Source of the DNA: Umezawaea endophytica
GTDB lineage: Bacteria; Actinomycetota; Actinomycetes; Mycobacteriales; Pseudonocardiaceae
Direction of reading: 5' to 3'
DNA: 64,000 nt
Assembly: GCF_025061645.1 (NCBI RefSeq)
Contig: NZ_JANYMP010000015.1
Location: 124,001-188,000, forward strand
Each line of letters starts with the position of its first letter. Position 1 is the stretch's first letter. The notes beneath the pieces are model-generated. The model was not told the DNA's origin and did not search any database. It saw nothing but the letters and a program-made list of their open reading frames with translations. The position numbers and the translations under genes are program-made. Shown here in pieces: positions 42,597 through 51,099 of this stretch.

Positions 42597-43421
42597 TCAG
42601 CCCATCACCAGGCGGACGAGCTGGTCGGCGTCGCCGTTGAACAGGTTCTGGTCGCCGGGGAACAGCCCGGCCGCCTCCCACTGCCAGATTGTCTGGTAGT
42701 CCCAGCCGACCGGCAGCGGGCCCAGTTCCTCGGCGTAGTGCGCGACCCACAGCGGGTTCGTCAGGCCGAAGTGGACGGTGCCGCCGACGCACCTGTTCCA
42801 CCAGCTCGTCGACGTGTAGATCGTCGGGTACCGCTGGGTGCGTTCGAGCACCCGGTTGCTGAAGTCCAGCACCCACCGGGTCATCGCCGCCTGGTCGAGG
42901 CCGTAGCAGGTCTCGCCGTACGGGTTGTACTCCATGTCCATCGCGCCCGGCAGCGTCTTGCCGTCCACCGACCAGCCGCCGCCGTTGGACACGAAGAAGT
43001 CCGCCTGCTCGGTCCCACCGGACCGGTCCGGCAGCGCGAAGTGGTACGCGCCGCGGACCATCCCGATGTCGTAGGAGCCGTTGTACTGCTGGGTGAACTT
43101 CGGGTTCCGGTACCCGGTGCCCTCGGTCGCCTTGACGTAGGCGAACCGGGCGCCGTCGGCCCAGGACTGCTCCCAGTCCACGTCGCCCTGGTGGCTGCTC
43201 ACGTCCATGCCCGGCACCTCGCCGAACGGCGCGAGCGAGCGGGCGGTCCTCGTCGTGCCCTCGTGCTTGGCGATCTGCGAGCCCGCGAAGTGCTCGGCGG
43301 ACCCCTCGGGCAGCGGTGCGGCGGTCGTGCTCGGCGCGGGCGCGGCGGCGAGCGCGCCCGCCGCCGCGGTGATGACGCCGAGCCGGGCGGTCCAGGCGCG
43401 GAGTCGGGATCGGATGGCCAC
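42597..43421 (-). CDS. Secreted GH25 lysozyme (first copy in transcription order)
   Basis: This 274-residue enzyme cleaves the beta-1,4 bond of peptidoglycan sugar chains. A signal peptide of about 35 residues (RSRLRAWTARLGVITAAAGA, AAAPAPSTTAAP) leads to export. The GH25 domain starts near residue 70 with Asp73 in MDVSSHQGDVDW, and DMEYNPY supplies Asp162 and Glu164. YVKATEGTGYRNPKF and GAYHFALPDRSGG are also family features, and a Cys pair (TCYG, NRCVGG) may form a disulphide. The GTG start has GGGGGC upstream. It is the only one of the three tandem copies with both intact catalysis and a signal peptide. Confidence 0.9.
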   Translation of the reverse strand: MAIRSRLRAWTARLGVITAAAGALAAAPAPSTTAAPLPEGSAEHFAGSQIAKHEGTTRTARSLAPFGEVPGMDVSSHQGDVDWEQSWADGARFAYVKATEGTGYRNPKFTQQYNGSYDIGMVRGAYHFALPDRSGGTEQADFFVSNGGGWSVDGKTLPGAMDMEYNPYGETCYGLDQAAMTRWVLDFSNRVLERTQRYPTIYTSTSWWNRCVGGTVHFGLTNPLWVAHYAEELGPLPVGWDYQTIWQWEAAGLFPGDQNLFNGDADQLVRLVMG

Positions 43422-43548
43422 GGGACGCCCCCATTCGGTCGCAGATCATGGGCCGTACGGCCTAGATCCTCCGCCCGAATCGGGCGAACCGCACCCGATG
43501 ATCACCCGAGTGGACCAGTCGAAGCGCACGTTCGGGGACGGCCCGCGC

Positions 43549-44403
43549 CTAGTCCAGGCGTGCGAACTCGGCGTCGGTCAACTCCACGTGGGTGGCCTCG
43601 GCCGAGCTGCGGATGCTCTCCGGCCGCGACGCGCCGGGGATCGGGATGACGACCGGCGCCTTGGCCAGCATCCAGGCGAGGCACACCTGCTGCGGGCTCG
43701 CGCCGTGCGCCTCGGCGACCTCGGCGAACGCCGTGTTCCGGTCGCCCAGTTCGCCCGCCTTGCCGATGCCGCCCAGCGGGCTCCACGGCAGGAACGCGAT
43801 GCCCAGCTCGGCGCACAGCTCCAGCTCGGGTTCGCTCGACCGGAACGACGGGGAGAACTGGTTCTGCACGGCGGCGAGCCTGCCGCCGAGGACCTCATTG
43901 GCGAGCTCGATCTCGGCGGGGTTGAAGTTCGAGATGCCTGCCTGCTTGATCTTGCCCGCGTCGAGCAGCTCTGCCACCGCGCCGAACGAGTCGGCGATCG
44001 GGACGGTCGGGTCGGGCCGGTGGAACTGGTAGAGGTCGATCGCCTCGACGCCGAGCCGCTTGAGCGACGCGTCGCACGCCGACCGCAGGTACTCGGGGCT
44101 GCCGTTGAGGCCCCAGCCGCCGCCCGCGACCCTGGTGTGGCCGCCCTTCGTGGCCACGAGGACGCCGTCGGCCGCCGAGCCGAGGCTGCGAAGGGCTTCG
44201 GCGATCAGCTCCTCGTTGTGGCCGAAGTCCTGGTCGTCGAACGAGTAGGCGTCCGCGGTGTCGATCAGCGTCACGCCCGCCTCGACGGCGGCGCGGACCG
44301 TGCTCAGCGCTCGTTCGCGGTCGGGGCGGCCCTCGATGGACAGCGGCATGCCGCCGAGTCCGATCGCGCTGACCTCGACGTCGCCGATCCGGCGGGTGCG
44401 CAT
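43549..44403 (-). CDS. Aldo/keto reductase
   Basis: This 284-residue TIM-barrel oxidoreductase uses NADPH to reduce aldehydes or ketones. The catalytic tetrad is present: Asp48 and Tyr53 (LIDTADAYSF), Lys86 (VLVATKGG) and His128 (DLYQFHRPD). IPIPGASRPESIRSS is the cofactor-binding end. It begins MRTRRIGDVEVSAIGLGGM, typical of the AKR/YghZ-like groups. The upstream AGGAGG supports the ATG. It is divergent from a LysR-type regulator with a 103-bp gap, so it is probably that regulator's target. The physiological substrate is unknown. Confidence 0.93.
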   Translation of the reverse strand: MRTRRIGDVEVSAIGLGGMPLSIEGRPDRERALSTVRAAVEAGVTLIDTADAYSFDDQDFGHNEELIAEALRSLGSAADGVLVATKGGHTRVAGGGWGLNGSPEYLRSACDASLKRLGVEAIDLYQFHRPDPTVPIADSFGAVAELLDAGKIKQAGISNFNPAEIELANEVLGGRLAAVQNQFSPSFRSSEPELELCAELGIAFLPWSPLGGIGKAGELGDRNTAFAEVAEAHGASPQQVCLAWMLAKAPVVIPIPGASRPESIRSSAEATHVELTDAEFARLD

Positions 44404-44457
44404 CAGGTGTACCTCCTGGGAGAAGTGGTGCCCCGAGTCTGCGCCGGAAGTATTAAG

Positions 44458-44473
44458 CTGTCCAACAGAACAG
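44458..44473. promoter_or_regulatory. Candidate LysR-type operator between AKR and lysR
   Basis: CTGT-N8-ACAG dyad in the divergent intergenic region, flanked by A/T-rich sequence (TATTAA on one side, GATATTC on the other). LysR regulators bind T-N11-A dyads in such gaps. The exact contacts are uncertain. Confidence 0.35.
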
Positions 44474-44506
44474 GCTGATGATATTCAGCAGTTTGGGTGA
44501 TTAATC

Positions 44507-45364
44507 ATGGAACTTCGTCAGCTCGAGTACTTCGTGGCGGTGGCCGAGGAGTGCCACTTCACCAGGGCGGCCAAACGCGTGCACGTCGCCCAATCGGGTC
44601 TGTCCGCGTCCATCCGGTCGCTGGAGACCGAGCTGGGCGCGCCCCTGTTCGTCCGCAGCACCAGGCAGGTCGAGCTGACCGAGGCGGGCCGTGCGCTGCT
44701 GGTCGAGGCCCGCCGGGCGCTCGGCTCGGTCGACGCCGCCCGCGACGCCGTCGCCGCCGTCCAGGGCCTGTTGCGCGGGTCGCTGTCCGTCGGCAGCCTC
44801 CAGTGCCTGCACGTCGTCCACCTGCCCGCCGTGCTGGCCGCGTTCCACGACTCGCACCCCGGCGTGGAGATCCGGCTCCGCCAGGGAGGCACCGCGGACC
44901 TCGTCGAGGAGGTCCGGGCGGGCCGGATCGACGTGGCGTTCGTGACCCGCTCGCCCGACCGGGACGTGCGGATGGCCAGCCTCGCCAGCGAACCGCTGGT
45001 GCTGGCGTGCGCGCCGGACCACCCGCTGGCCGGGCGGACCTCCGTCGCGCTGCCGGAACTGGCGGGCGAGTCCTTCGTGGACTTCAACGCCGGGTGGGGG
45101 ACGCGGGACGTCGTCGACCGCACGCTCGCCGCGGCCGGGGTGGACCGGCGGGTCGGCGTGGAGGTCAACGACGTCCACTCACTGCTGGACTTCGTCGGGT
45201 TCGGACTCGGCGTCGCGCTCGTGCCGCAGTCGTTCTCGCTCAAGACGGAGCTGGTCCGGTTCGTCGGCCTGGACGGAGGTCCGGTCGCCGAGACCGTGGT
45301 CGTCACCGGTACGACCGTCAGCGCGGCCGCCAGGGCGCTGCTCGACCTGGTACGCCCCGGCTAG
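44507..45364 (+). CDS. LysR-type transcriptional regulator
   Basis: This 285-residue regulator has the classic N-terminal winged helix (MELRQLEYFVAVAEECHFTR, AAKRVHVAQSGLSASIRSLE, residues 1-60) and a periplasmic-binding-protein-like inducer domain (GSLSVGSLQCLHVVHLPAVL and VEIRLRQGGTADLVEEVRAG). It is divergently arranged with the aldo/keto reductase gene, the normal layout for an LTTR and its target. The 3' terminal 186 bp overlap, on the opposite strand, the end of the membrane protein gene at 45179-46276. The normal length suggests that the lysR end is the authentic one. Confidence 0.92.
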   Translation: MELRQLEYFVAVAEECHFTRAAKRVHVAQSGLSASIRSLETELGAPLFVRSTRQVELTEAGRALLVEARRALGSVDAARDAVAAVQGLLRGSLSVGSLQCLHVVHLPAVLAAFHDSHPGVEIRLRQGGTADLVEEVRAGRIDVAFVTRSPDRDVRMASLASEPLVLACAPDHPLAGRTSVALPELAGESFVDFNAGWGTRDVVDRTLAAAGVDRRVGVEVNDVHSLLDFVGFGLGVALVPQSFSLKTELVRFVGLDGGPVAETVVVTGTTVSAAARALLDLVRPG

Positions 45365-46276
45365 CCGCCAGCCCTCCGGCGGGGCGATCCGCATGCCGGT
45401 GCCCGGCTCGACGGTCAGCTCGCCCCGCACCGGCTTGGGCAGGTCGGTGCTGAGGTGCAGGAACGTGTCCACGACGGCGCCGCGGACGTCGAACTCGTCG
45501 TGGAACGTGGTGTCCTGCAACGACAGGCCGCCGCCGAACCGGGCCGAGTTGGCGGACGCGCGGCCGTGGAACACCGCCCCGGAGAACAGCGCGGGCTTGG
45601 ACGCCTCCACCTCGTTGACCATGGTGATGCCGTAGAAATTGGCGCGCCGGGCGGTGAGCCGCCCGATCCGCCGCCCGGACAGCCGGAAGTACTCCAGGCT
45701 CGCCCCGGTCAGGTCCAGGTGGTACGCGACCGGGTCCTCGTCCGCGCCCCACGGCAGCATGTCGGTGATCAGCCGCTGGGCCGTGCGCCGGACCTCGCGC
45801 TCCCGGTCGTCGCGCGCCAGTTCCTCGTCGTTCGGCGTCCTCGGCTCCTTGTCCGGGTCGCCGGAGTGGTTCGAGTAGCTCCTGTGGTGGAACGGCCGCC
45901 GCAGGTACGCGCACAGCACGTCCAGCACGGTCTGCTTGTACCGCGGCGACGACGCGGTGAGGCCCGCCAGCGCGTGCATCGCGCCGACCCGCACCTGGTC
46001 GGCGTCGTGGCCGAGCATCTCCACCGACCGCGCGAACCGCTCGTCGGCGACCTTCTCGCTCTCCAGCTCGTGCCGCGCCTCCTCGGTGCGGCGCCTGCGG
46101 TCGTTGAGCCACAACGCGTACAGCGCCACGACCGCGCCACCCGCCAGCCCGCCGGTCTTGACCGCCTCGGCCTTGGACAGCTTCGGCTCCACCAGCAGCA
46201 GGACGACGACCGTCGCGGCGGTGACGGCGACGGCCGCCAGCACGCTCGCCAGCAGCATGAGTCGACCGCGCACCAT
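45179..46276 (-). CDS. Membrane-anchored pentapeptide-like protein, paralogue 2
   Basis: This 365-residue protein has two N-terminal helices (LMLLASVLAAVAVTAATVVV and TGGLAGGAVVALYALWLND) and a charged coiled segment. A helical block follows (ADERFARSVEMLGHDADQVRVGAMHALAGL), then a C-terminal quasi-repeat region of the pentapeptide type (ITMVNEVEASKPALFSGAVF, ANSARFGGGLSLQDTTFHDE). It is a paralogue of the protein encoded just upstream, with which it is coupled by TGATG. The paralogue ends at QRPDGTGLVRS, but this frame continues about 45 residues past the matching point, antisense to the end of lysR. The stop may have been lost. The function is unknown. Confidence 0.72.
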   Translation of the reverse strand: MVRGRLMLLASVLAAVAVTAATVVVLLLVEPKLSKAEAVKTGGLAGGAVVALYALWLNDRRRRTEEARHELESEKVADERFARSVEMLGHDADQVRVGAMHALAGLTASSPRYKQTVLDVLCAYLRRPFHHRSYSNHSGDPDKEPRTPNDEELARDDREREVRRTAQRLITDMLPWGADEDPVAYHLDLTGASLEYFRLSGRRIGRLTARRANFYGITMVNEVEASKPALFSGAVFHGRASANSARFGGGLSLQDTTFHDEFDVRGAVVDTFLHLSTDLPKPVRGELTVEPGTGMRIAPPEGWRLAGAYQVEQRPGGRADGRTGDDHGLGDRTSVQADEPDQLRLERERLRHERDAESEPDEVQQ

Positions 46277-47382
46277 CAGCTCCTCACCAGGCCGGTGCCG
46301 TCGGGGCGCTGGTCGACGACCCACCCGTCCGGCAGCCGGTTCTCGTGGTTCAGGGACACGACCATCGCGTTCGTGGTCGCCTCCTGCGGGACGGCGGTCC
46401 GCAGGTCGAGACCGCCGGTGAACTTGGTCCCGCTCATCTCGACCGGCTGGTCGAACACGGCCCCCTCGAAGGAGACCGGCCCGGAGAACTCGGTCCTGGT
46501 GAACTTCGCCGGTCCGTGGAAGCGGGTGTTCCGGAAGTCGACCCAGTCGTCGGTGGTGGCCACCTGGAACGACACCTTCCCGTGGAACACCATGTCGAGC
46601 AGGTGCAGCCGACCCTTGGTCGTGGACCCGCTGAGGAACACGTCGCCGTGCACGTGGGAGTGGTGCAGCGAGTTCGAGTAGTGGAACTCCGCGTCCCGCA
46701 GGATGAGCCGCCCGATCTGCCGGTTCGTCAGCTCCAGGAACGCCAGCGTGGCCTTCGACAGGTCCACCTCGTAGTGCGGGGCGTCGACGACGCCCACCTC
46801 GGGCAGCAGGTCGGCGATCAGCCGCTGGGCCGTGCGGCGCACCTGGAGCTCGGCCTCGTCGTGGTCGCCGTGCTCGTCGCCGAGCTCGAACGGCCGCCGC
46901 AGGTACGAGCAGACGATGTCCAGCACGGTCTGCGTGTACTCGGTGCGCGACCGGGCCAGGCCCGCCAGCGCGTGCAGCGCGCCGACCCGCACCTGGTCGG
47001 TGTCGTGCCCGAGCAGTTCCACGGCACGGGCGAACCGCTCGTCGGCGACCCGCGACCGGTCGTGCTCGGCGCGCTGGTTCTCCAGGTCCTGGCGCTCCTT
47101 CTCGATCTCCTGGCGCGCCTCCTCGGTGCGCCGCTTGCGGTCGTTGAGCCACAGCGCGTAGAGCGCGATCACCGAGCCGCCCGCGAGGCCGCCGGTCTTG
47201 ATCGCCTCGTTCTTGGCGGCGTTGGGGTCGACGACGAAGAGCCAGCCGCTGACCAGGAGGAACGCGCCTATGGCGCCGACGATCGTCGGGGCGAGCATGT
47301 TGCGCTTCCCGTTGTACTTGACCACGGTCAACACCACCGCGACGGCGAGCACGACCGCTCCCGCGATCCAGAGGTACTTCAC
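46276..47382 (-). CDS. Membrane-anchored pentapeptide-like protein, paralogue 1
   Basis: This 368-residue protein has two N-terminal transmembrane helices (about residues 2-16 and 31-50) and a third hydrophobic stretch (TGGLAGGSVIALYALWLNDR). A basic/acidic coiled segment and the block ADERFARAVELLGHDTDQVRVGALHALAGLARS follow. The C-terminal half has imperfect F/L-spaced pentapeptide-like repeats (ATLAFLELTNRQIGRLILRD, AKFTRTEFSGPVSFEGAVFD). The family is widespread in actinobacteria as 'pentapeptide repeat-containing protein' without a known role. The GTG start is the first after the divergent region shared with the methyltransferase. The operon continues into paralogue 2. Confidence 0.8.
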   Translation of the reverse strand: MKYLWIAGAVVLAVAVVLTVVKYNGKRNMLAPTIVGAIGAFLLVSGWLFVVDPNAAKNEAIKTGGLAGGSVIALYALWLNDRKRRTEEARQEIEKERQDLENQRAEHDRSRVADERFARAVELLGHDTDQVRVGALHALAGLARSRTEYTQTVLDIVCSYLRRPFELGDEHGDHDEAELQVRRTAQRLIADLLPEVGVVDAPHYEVDLSKATLAFLELTNRQIGRLILRDAEFHYSNSLHHSHVHGDVFLSGSTTKGRLHLLDMVFHGKVSFQVATTDDWVDFRNTRFHGPAKFTRTEFSGPVSFEGAVFDQPVEMSGTKFTGGLDLRTAVPQEATTNAMVVSLNHENRLPDGWVVDQRPDGTGLVRS

Positions 47383-47510
47383 AAGTCCGGCATTCTCCAG
47401 TGCGGACGCCGTCGTTGTCCCCGGAACCGCGACCGTTCGTGCGGGCGGTGTGCCAACTCACCGCTGTGCACCATGATGGGGGACCATCGGTGTCGGCGAG
47501 GGGGGAGCAC

Positions 47511-48326
47511 GTGGTCGAGCGGCCGGGCTGGGCGTCGGGTGACATAGACCTGGAGCGTCCGAGCGTCGCCCGCATCTACGACTACTTCCTCGGGGGCGCG
47601 CACAACTTCGCGGCGGACCGGGCCGTGGCGAACAGGACGCTGGAGGCCATGCCGGAGCTGCGCGGGGTGGTCCTGACCAACCGGGCGCTGCTGCGCCGGA
47701 TGGTCCGCCACCTGCTGGACCTGGGGGTCCGCCAGTTCCTCGACCTCGGTTCCGGCATCCCGACCGCGGGCAACGTGCACGAGATCGCCCACCGGGTCGA
47801 CCCCGCGGCGAAGGTCGTCTACGTGGACGTCGACGCGGTCGCCGTCGCGCACGGCAGGTCGCTCCTGCTGGAGGAGCCGAACGCGGTCGCGCTGCGGGCG
47901 GACGTCCGCGAGACGAAAACCGTGCTGGAGTCCGCAGAAGTGCGGTCGGTGCTGGACTTCGACCAGCCGGTCGCCATGCTGATGATCGCGCTGCTGCACT
48001 TCGTGCCGGACTCCGACGAACCGTGCCGGATCATCTCCGAGTACCTCGACCCGCTGGTCCCCGGCAGCTACCTGGGGATCTCGCACTCCGGTTTCGAGGA
48101 GGGCGAGGAGGGCGAGGGCGCCGCCGAGGCGCGCAGGACGTACAGCTCACAGGTCGCGCAGATGACCCACCGCACCACCGGCGAGATCACGTCCCTGTTC
48201 GGAGACCTGGAGGTCCTGGACCCCGGAGTGGTCCGAATGCCCTACTGGCACCCGGAGTCCCCGGACGACGTCGACGAGGCCTCGGCGCGCTTCCCCGGCT
48301 TCGCCGCGCTGGCGCGCAAGCGGTAA
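47511..48326 (+). CDS. SAM-dependent methyltransferase (PF04672/DUF574 type)
   Basis: This 271-residue protein carries the signature ARIYDYFLGGAHNFAADRAV of the S-adenosylmethionine methyltransferase family PF04672, which is greatly expanded in actinobacteria. The nucleotide-binding block QFLDLGSGIPTAGNVHEIAH is the SAM motif I, and ALLHFVPDSDEP and GSYLGISHSGF follow. The GTG at 47511 has a very strong AGGGGGGAG 4 nt upstream and gives the usual family length, so I prefer it to in-frame starts up to 111 bp further upstream. The methyl acceptor of this family is unknown in general. Confidence 0.9.
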   Translation: MVERPGWASGDIDLERPSVARIYDYFLGGAHNFAADRAVANRTLEAMPELRGVVLTNRALLRRMVRHLLDLGVRQFLDLGSGIPTAGNVHEIAHRVDPAAKVVYVDVDAVAVAHGRSLLLEEPNAVALRADVRETKTVLESAEVRSVLDFDQPVAMLMIALLHFVPDSDEPCRIISEYLDPLVPGSYLGISHSGFEEGEEGEGAAEARRTYSSQVAQMTHRTTGEITSLFGDLEVLDPGVVRMPYWHPESPDDVDEASARFPGFAALARKR

Positions 48327-48387
48327 TGGTCGACTCCAGTGGGCAACCGGCCGTATCCTCTGCGTTTGTGGTGGCAGGCCGACGAAC

Positions 48388-50559
48388 ATGACGGAACGGG
48401 TTGACCAGCGGGTGCCCAGCAGCCGATCGGAACTGGACCCGGCCCTGGTGGCCGGGGCCGAAGCGTTCGCGCGCACGTGGGCCACGGCGGTGATCGGCAG
48501 CAGCTACGTGCCGATGACCAGGGCCGAGGTGGCCGAGCACCTCCAGTCGCTGACGGAGGTGCTGGTCTCCGCGCTGTTCGCGAACCCGTTCCGCACCGCC
48601 CCCGGCTACGAGATCGGCTCGCGCCTGGTCGAGGCCCACTTCACCGGCACGGACACGCTGGGCCGGACCGTCCAGCTCCTCGGCGACGACCTGCTGACCG
48701 AACTCGGCATCGGCGTGGACAACCGCATGTCGTCCCGCCTGGCCGCACTCCAGGGCGCTCTCGCCGCCGGGTACGCGCGGGCGCTGCGCGAGCGGACGCT
48801 GGCCGAGCAGGAGGCCATCCGGGCCGCCGTGCTCGACGCCCGCGACCAGGCCGAAGCGGCGCTGCGGGCCAGCGAGGCCCGGTTCCGCGCGATGTTCACC
48901 GAGGCCGCGATCGGCATCGGCATCGCGGACATCGAAGGCCGGATCCTGGACGTGAACCAGGCGTTGCAGGACATGCTCGGGTTCAGCGTCGAGGAGATGC
49001 GGCAGTACAACATCCGCGACCTCATGCACCCGGAGGACAGCGGCAACGTCTGGCGGCTGTACGACCAGCTCATCGCGGGCGACTGCGACCACTACCGGGC
49101 CGAGAAGCGGTTCCACCGGGCCGACGGCGAGCAGGTGTGGACGCACCTGACGCTGTCGCTGGTGCGCGACGACCACGGTGAGCCGCAGTACCAGGTGGCG
49201 ATGATCGAGGACGTGACCGACCGGCACCTGCTGCAGAACCGGCTGCGGTACCAGGCGCTGCACGACCCGTTGACCGGCTTGCCGAACCGGGCGCTGTTCC
49301 TGGAGCGGCTGGGGCGGGTGTTCGCGGCCGCGGCCGGGGTGCCCGGTCGGCGGGCCGGGCTCTGCTACCTGGACCTGGACGGGTTCAAGGTGATCAACGA
49401 CAGCCTCGGGCACGACATCGGCGACCAGTTGCTGGTCGAGGTCGGGCGGCGGTTGGACCACTCGGTCTCCGGCGACGGGAAGCTCGTCGCGCGGATGGGC
49501 GGCGACGAGTTTGTGATCCTGGTGGAGGGATCGGAGAGCACCCAGGACATCGTGAACGTCGCCGATCGGGTGCTGCACGAGCTGGAAGCCCCGATCAAGA
49601 TCGGCGGGCACGAGCTGACGGTGTCGGCGAGCATCGGGATCGTGGAGCGGCCGTTGGAGGGGACGACGGCCGCCGACCTGATGCGGGACGCGGACATCAC
49701 GCTGTACTGGGCCAAGGCCGACGGGAAGTCCCGGTGGGCGCTGTACAACCCGGAGCGGAACGCTCGGGAGGTCGCGCGGTTCACGTTGTCGGCGACGATG
49801 CCCGCGGCGTTGGAGCGGGACGAGTTCTACGTCGACTACCAGCCGTTGGTGCGGTTGGCGGATAGTCGGATCACCGGTGTCGAGGCGTTGGTGAGGTGGC
49901 AGCACCCGGAGTTCGGGAGGTTGGCGCCTGATCGGTTCATCGAGTTGGCCGAGGAGACCGGGCTGATCGTGCCGCTCGGGCGGTGGGTGCTGCGGAAGGC
50001 CTGTCAGGAGGGGCGGCGGTGGCTGGAGGAGTTCGGTGACTCGGCGCCGTTCGTGAGTGTGAACCTGGCTGTGCGGCAGAGTCGGGATCCCGAGTTGGTG
50101 CGGGATGTGAAGCGTATTTTGGATGAGTGTGGGTTGCCGCCTCATCACTTGCAGTTGGAGTTGACGGAGAGCGCGATCATGGGGACCGCTGATGAGCCGT
50201 TGGAGGCTCTTCGGGCGTTGTCGGACATGGGCGTGCGGATTGCTATTGATGATTTTGGTACGGGGTATTCCAATCTTGCTTATTTGAAGCATTTGCCTGT
50301 GCATGAGTTGAAGATTGCCGGGTCGTTCATGGAGGGGCTGAGGGCGGCGGATGAGGAAGACGCCGTGGATGCTCAGATCGTGTCGACGTTGGTGCAGTTG
50401 GCTCATGCGTTGGGGCTTGGGGTTACTGCTGAAGGGGTGGAGACGCCTTCGCAGGCCAAGCGGTTGCATCGGATTGGGTGCGATACCGGGCAGGGGTGGT
50501 TCTTTGCTCGGCCTGGGCGGCCTGAGGATGTGGATCATTTGTTGCGTGGGGGGCTTTAG
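48388..50559 (+). CDS. PAS-GGDEF-EAL cyclic-di-GMP signalling protein
   Basis: This 723-residue protein has a helical N-terminal region (1-160) and a PAS sensor (about 165-275, RFRAMFTEAAIGIGIADIEG and following). The GGDEF domain has the motif intact at 371-375 (MGGDEFVIL). The EAL domain has EALVRW at 499-504 and further metal and catalytic blocks (LELTESAIM, AIDDFGTGYSNLAYL, EGVETPSQA). It may both make and break cyclic-di-GMP. The architecture resembles the Streptomyces RmdA/RmdB proteins as I recall them, which affect development. It has no transmembrane helix. From about 50.0 kb its codons switch from C-ending to T/G-ending, marking a composition change that continues downstream. Confidence 0.93.
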   Translation: MTERVDQRVPSSRSELDPALVAGAEAFARTWATAVIGSSYVPMTRAEVAEHLQSLTEVLVSALFANPFRTAPGYEIGSRLVEAHFTGTDTLGRTVQLLGDDLLTELGIGVDNRMSSRLAALQGALAAGYARALRERTLAEQEAIRAAVLDARDQAEAALRASEARFRAMFTEAAIGIGIADIEGRILDVNQALQDMLGFSVEEMRQYNIRDLMHPEDSGNVWRLYDQLIAGDCDHYRAEKRFHRADGEQVWTHLTLSLVRDDHGEPQYQVAMIEDVTDRHLLQNRLRYQALHDPLTGLPNRALFLERLGRVFAAAAGVPGRRAGLCYLDLDGFKVINDSLGHDIGDQLLVEVGRRLDHSVSGDGKLVARMGGDEFVILVEGSESTQDIVNVADRVLHELEAPIKIGGHELTVSASIGIVERPLEGTTAADLMRDADITLYWAKADGKSRWALYNPERNAREVARFTLSATMPAALERDEFYVDYQPLVRLADSRITGVEALVRWQHPEFGRLAPDRFIELAEETGLIVPLGRWVLRKACQEGRRWLEEFGDSAPFVSVNLAVRQSRDPELVRDVKRILDECGLPPHHLQLELTESAIMGTADEPLEALRALSDMGVRIAIDDFGTGYSNLAYLKHLPVHELKIAGSFMEGLRAADEEDAVDAQIVSTLVQLAHALGLGVTAEGVETPSQAKRLHRIGCDTGQGWFFARPGRPEDVDHLLRGGL

Positions 50560-50632
50560 GTTCGGGGCGGTGGGTCCGGTGGGGGGCGGGTTGCGTACCG
50601 GGCTCTTGGTGGTGGGGTGGCCGGCGTGCTGT

Positions 50633-51043
50633 TTAGTGGGTCAAGAGTTTTGTTAGGATTTCGTCGAATTTTGTTAGCTCGGCTTCTGTTAGTGGGGATA
50701 GTGAGGCTGCGGCTACTTTGGTTACCAGTTTTGCGCCTTCTTTTTGTAGTTCTTGGCCGTGTTCTGTTAGGCGGTGTCGTATTGCTCTGCCTGGGCCTGG
50801 GATTCGTTCTATCAGGCCTCGGTTGATCATTCTGGTGGCTAGGGTGCCGAAGGCCTGGTCGCTTTGGAAGGTTAGTTGGGCCAGGTCGTGTAGTGAGGCT
50901 TCTGGGTTTTCGTGCAGGTGTCGTAGTGCGTCCCACTGGATGAGGCTTATGTCCAGTTTGGCCAGTTCTGCTGTTAGGGCGCGGTGGTGGCGCATCTGTA
51001 GGCGTTTGACTGACAGGGCTACCTGGTGTGGGGGTCTGGGCAT
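50633..51043 (-). CDS. MarR-family transcriptional regulator
   Basis: This 136-residue regulator has the MarR winged helix: DISLIQWDALRHLHENPEASLHDLAQLTFQSDQAF, GTLATRMINRGLIERIPGPGR (wing) and a C-terminal dimerisation helix. It is divergent from an alpha/beta hydrolase gene across 54 bp, so it probably controls that gene and itself. The gene's + strand is strongly T/G-rich and lower in GC than the rest of the window. As a result the protein is rich in Gln, Thr, His and Ile. No reading-frame damage is visible. Confidence 0.88.
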   Translation of the reverse strand: MPRPPHQVALSVKRLQMRHHRALTAELAKLDISLIQWDALRHLHENPEASLHDLAQLTFQSDQAFGTLATRMINRGLIERIPGPGRAIRHRLTEHGQELQKEGAKLVTKVAAASLSPLTEAELTKFDEILTKLLTH

Positions 51044-51076
51044 GGGGGTAGGTTAGTCCACTTGTTTAGGTAAGGA

Positions 51077-51099
51077 TGTTGATATAAGGTTGTTGATAT
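51077..51099. promoter_or_regulatory. Direct repeat TGTTGATAT in the marR-hydrolase gap
   Basis: TGTTGATAT occurs at 51077-51085 and again at 51091-51099, with the second copy running into the hydrolase ATG. It may be a regulator-binding site or part of the promoter. The spacing of 14 bp is unusual for MarR dyads. Confidence 0.35.

Noticed and set aside
41056..43449. A 797-codon open frame that would fuse the last GH25 copy to upstream sequence
   Set aside because: Only its C-terminal 267 residues are GH25-like. The upstream part is the wrong frame of the other two copies. A strong AAGGAG marks the internal ATG at 41859.
43472..43486. CGCCCG-AAT-CGGGCG hairpin upstream of the lysozymes
   Set aside because: It could end the aldo/keto reductase transcript, but the loop is only three bases, the stem is six, and no T run follows. 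I did not list it as a terminator.
45179..47575. A 798-codon open frame covering both pentapeptide-like genes
   Set aside because: The upstream paralogue is encoded in a different frame with its own start and matching domains. The TGATG junction at 46276-46278 marks the true start of the downstream gene.
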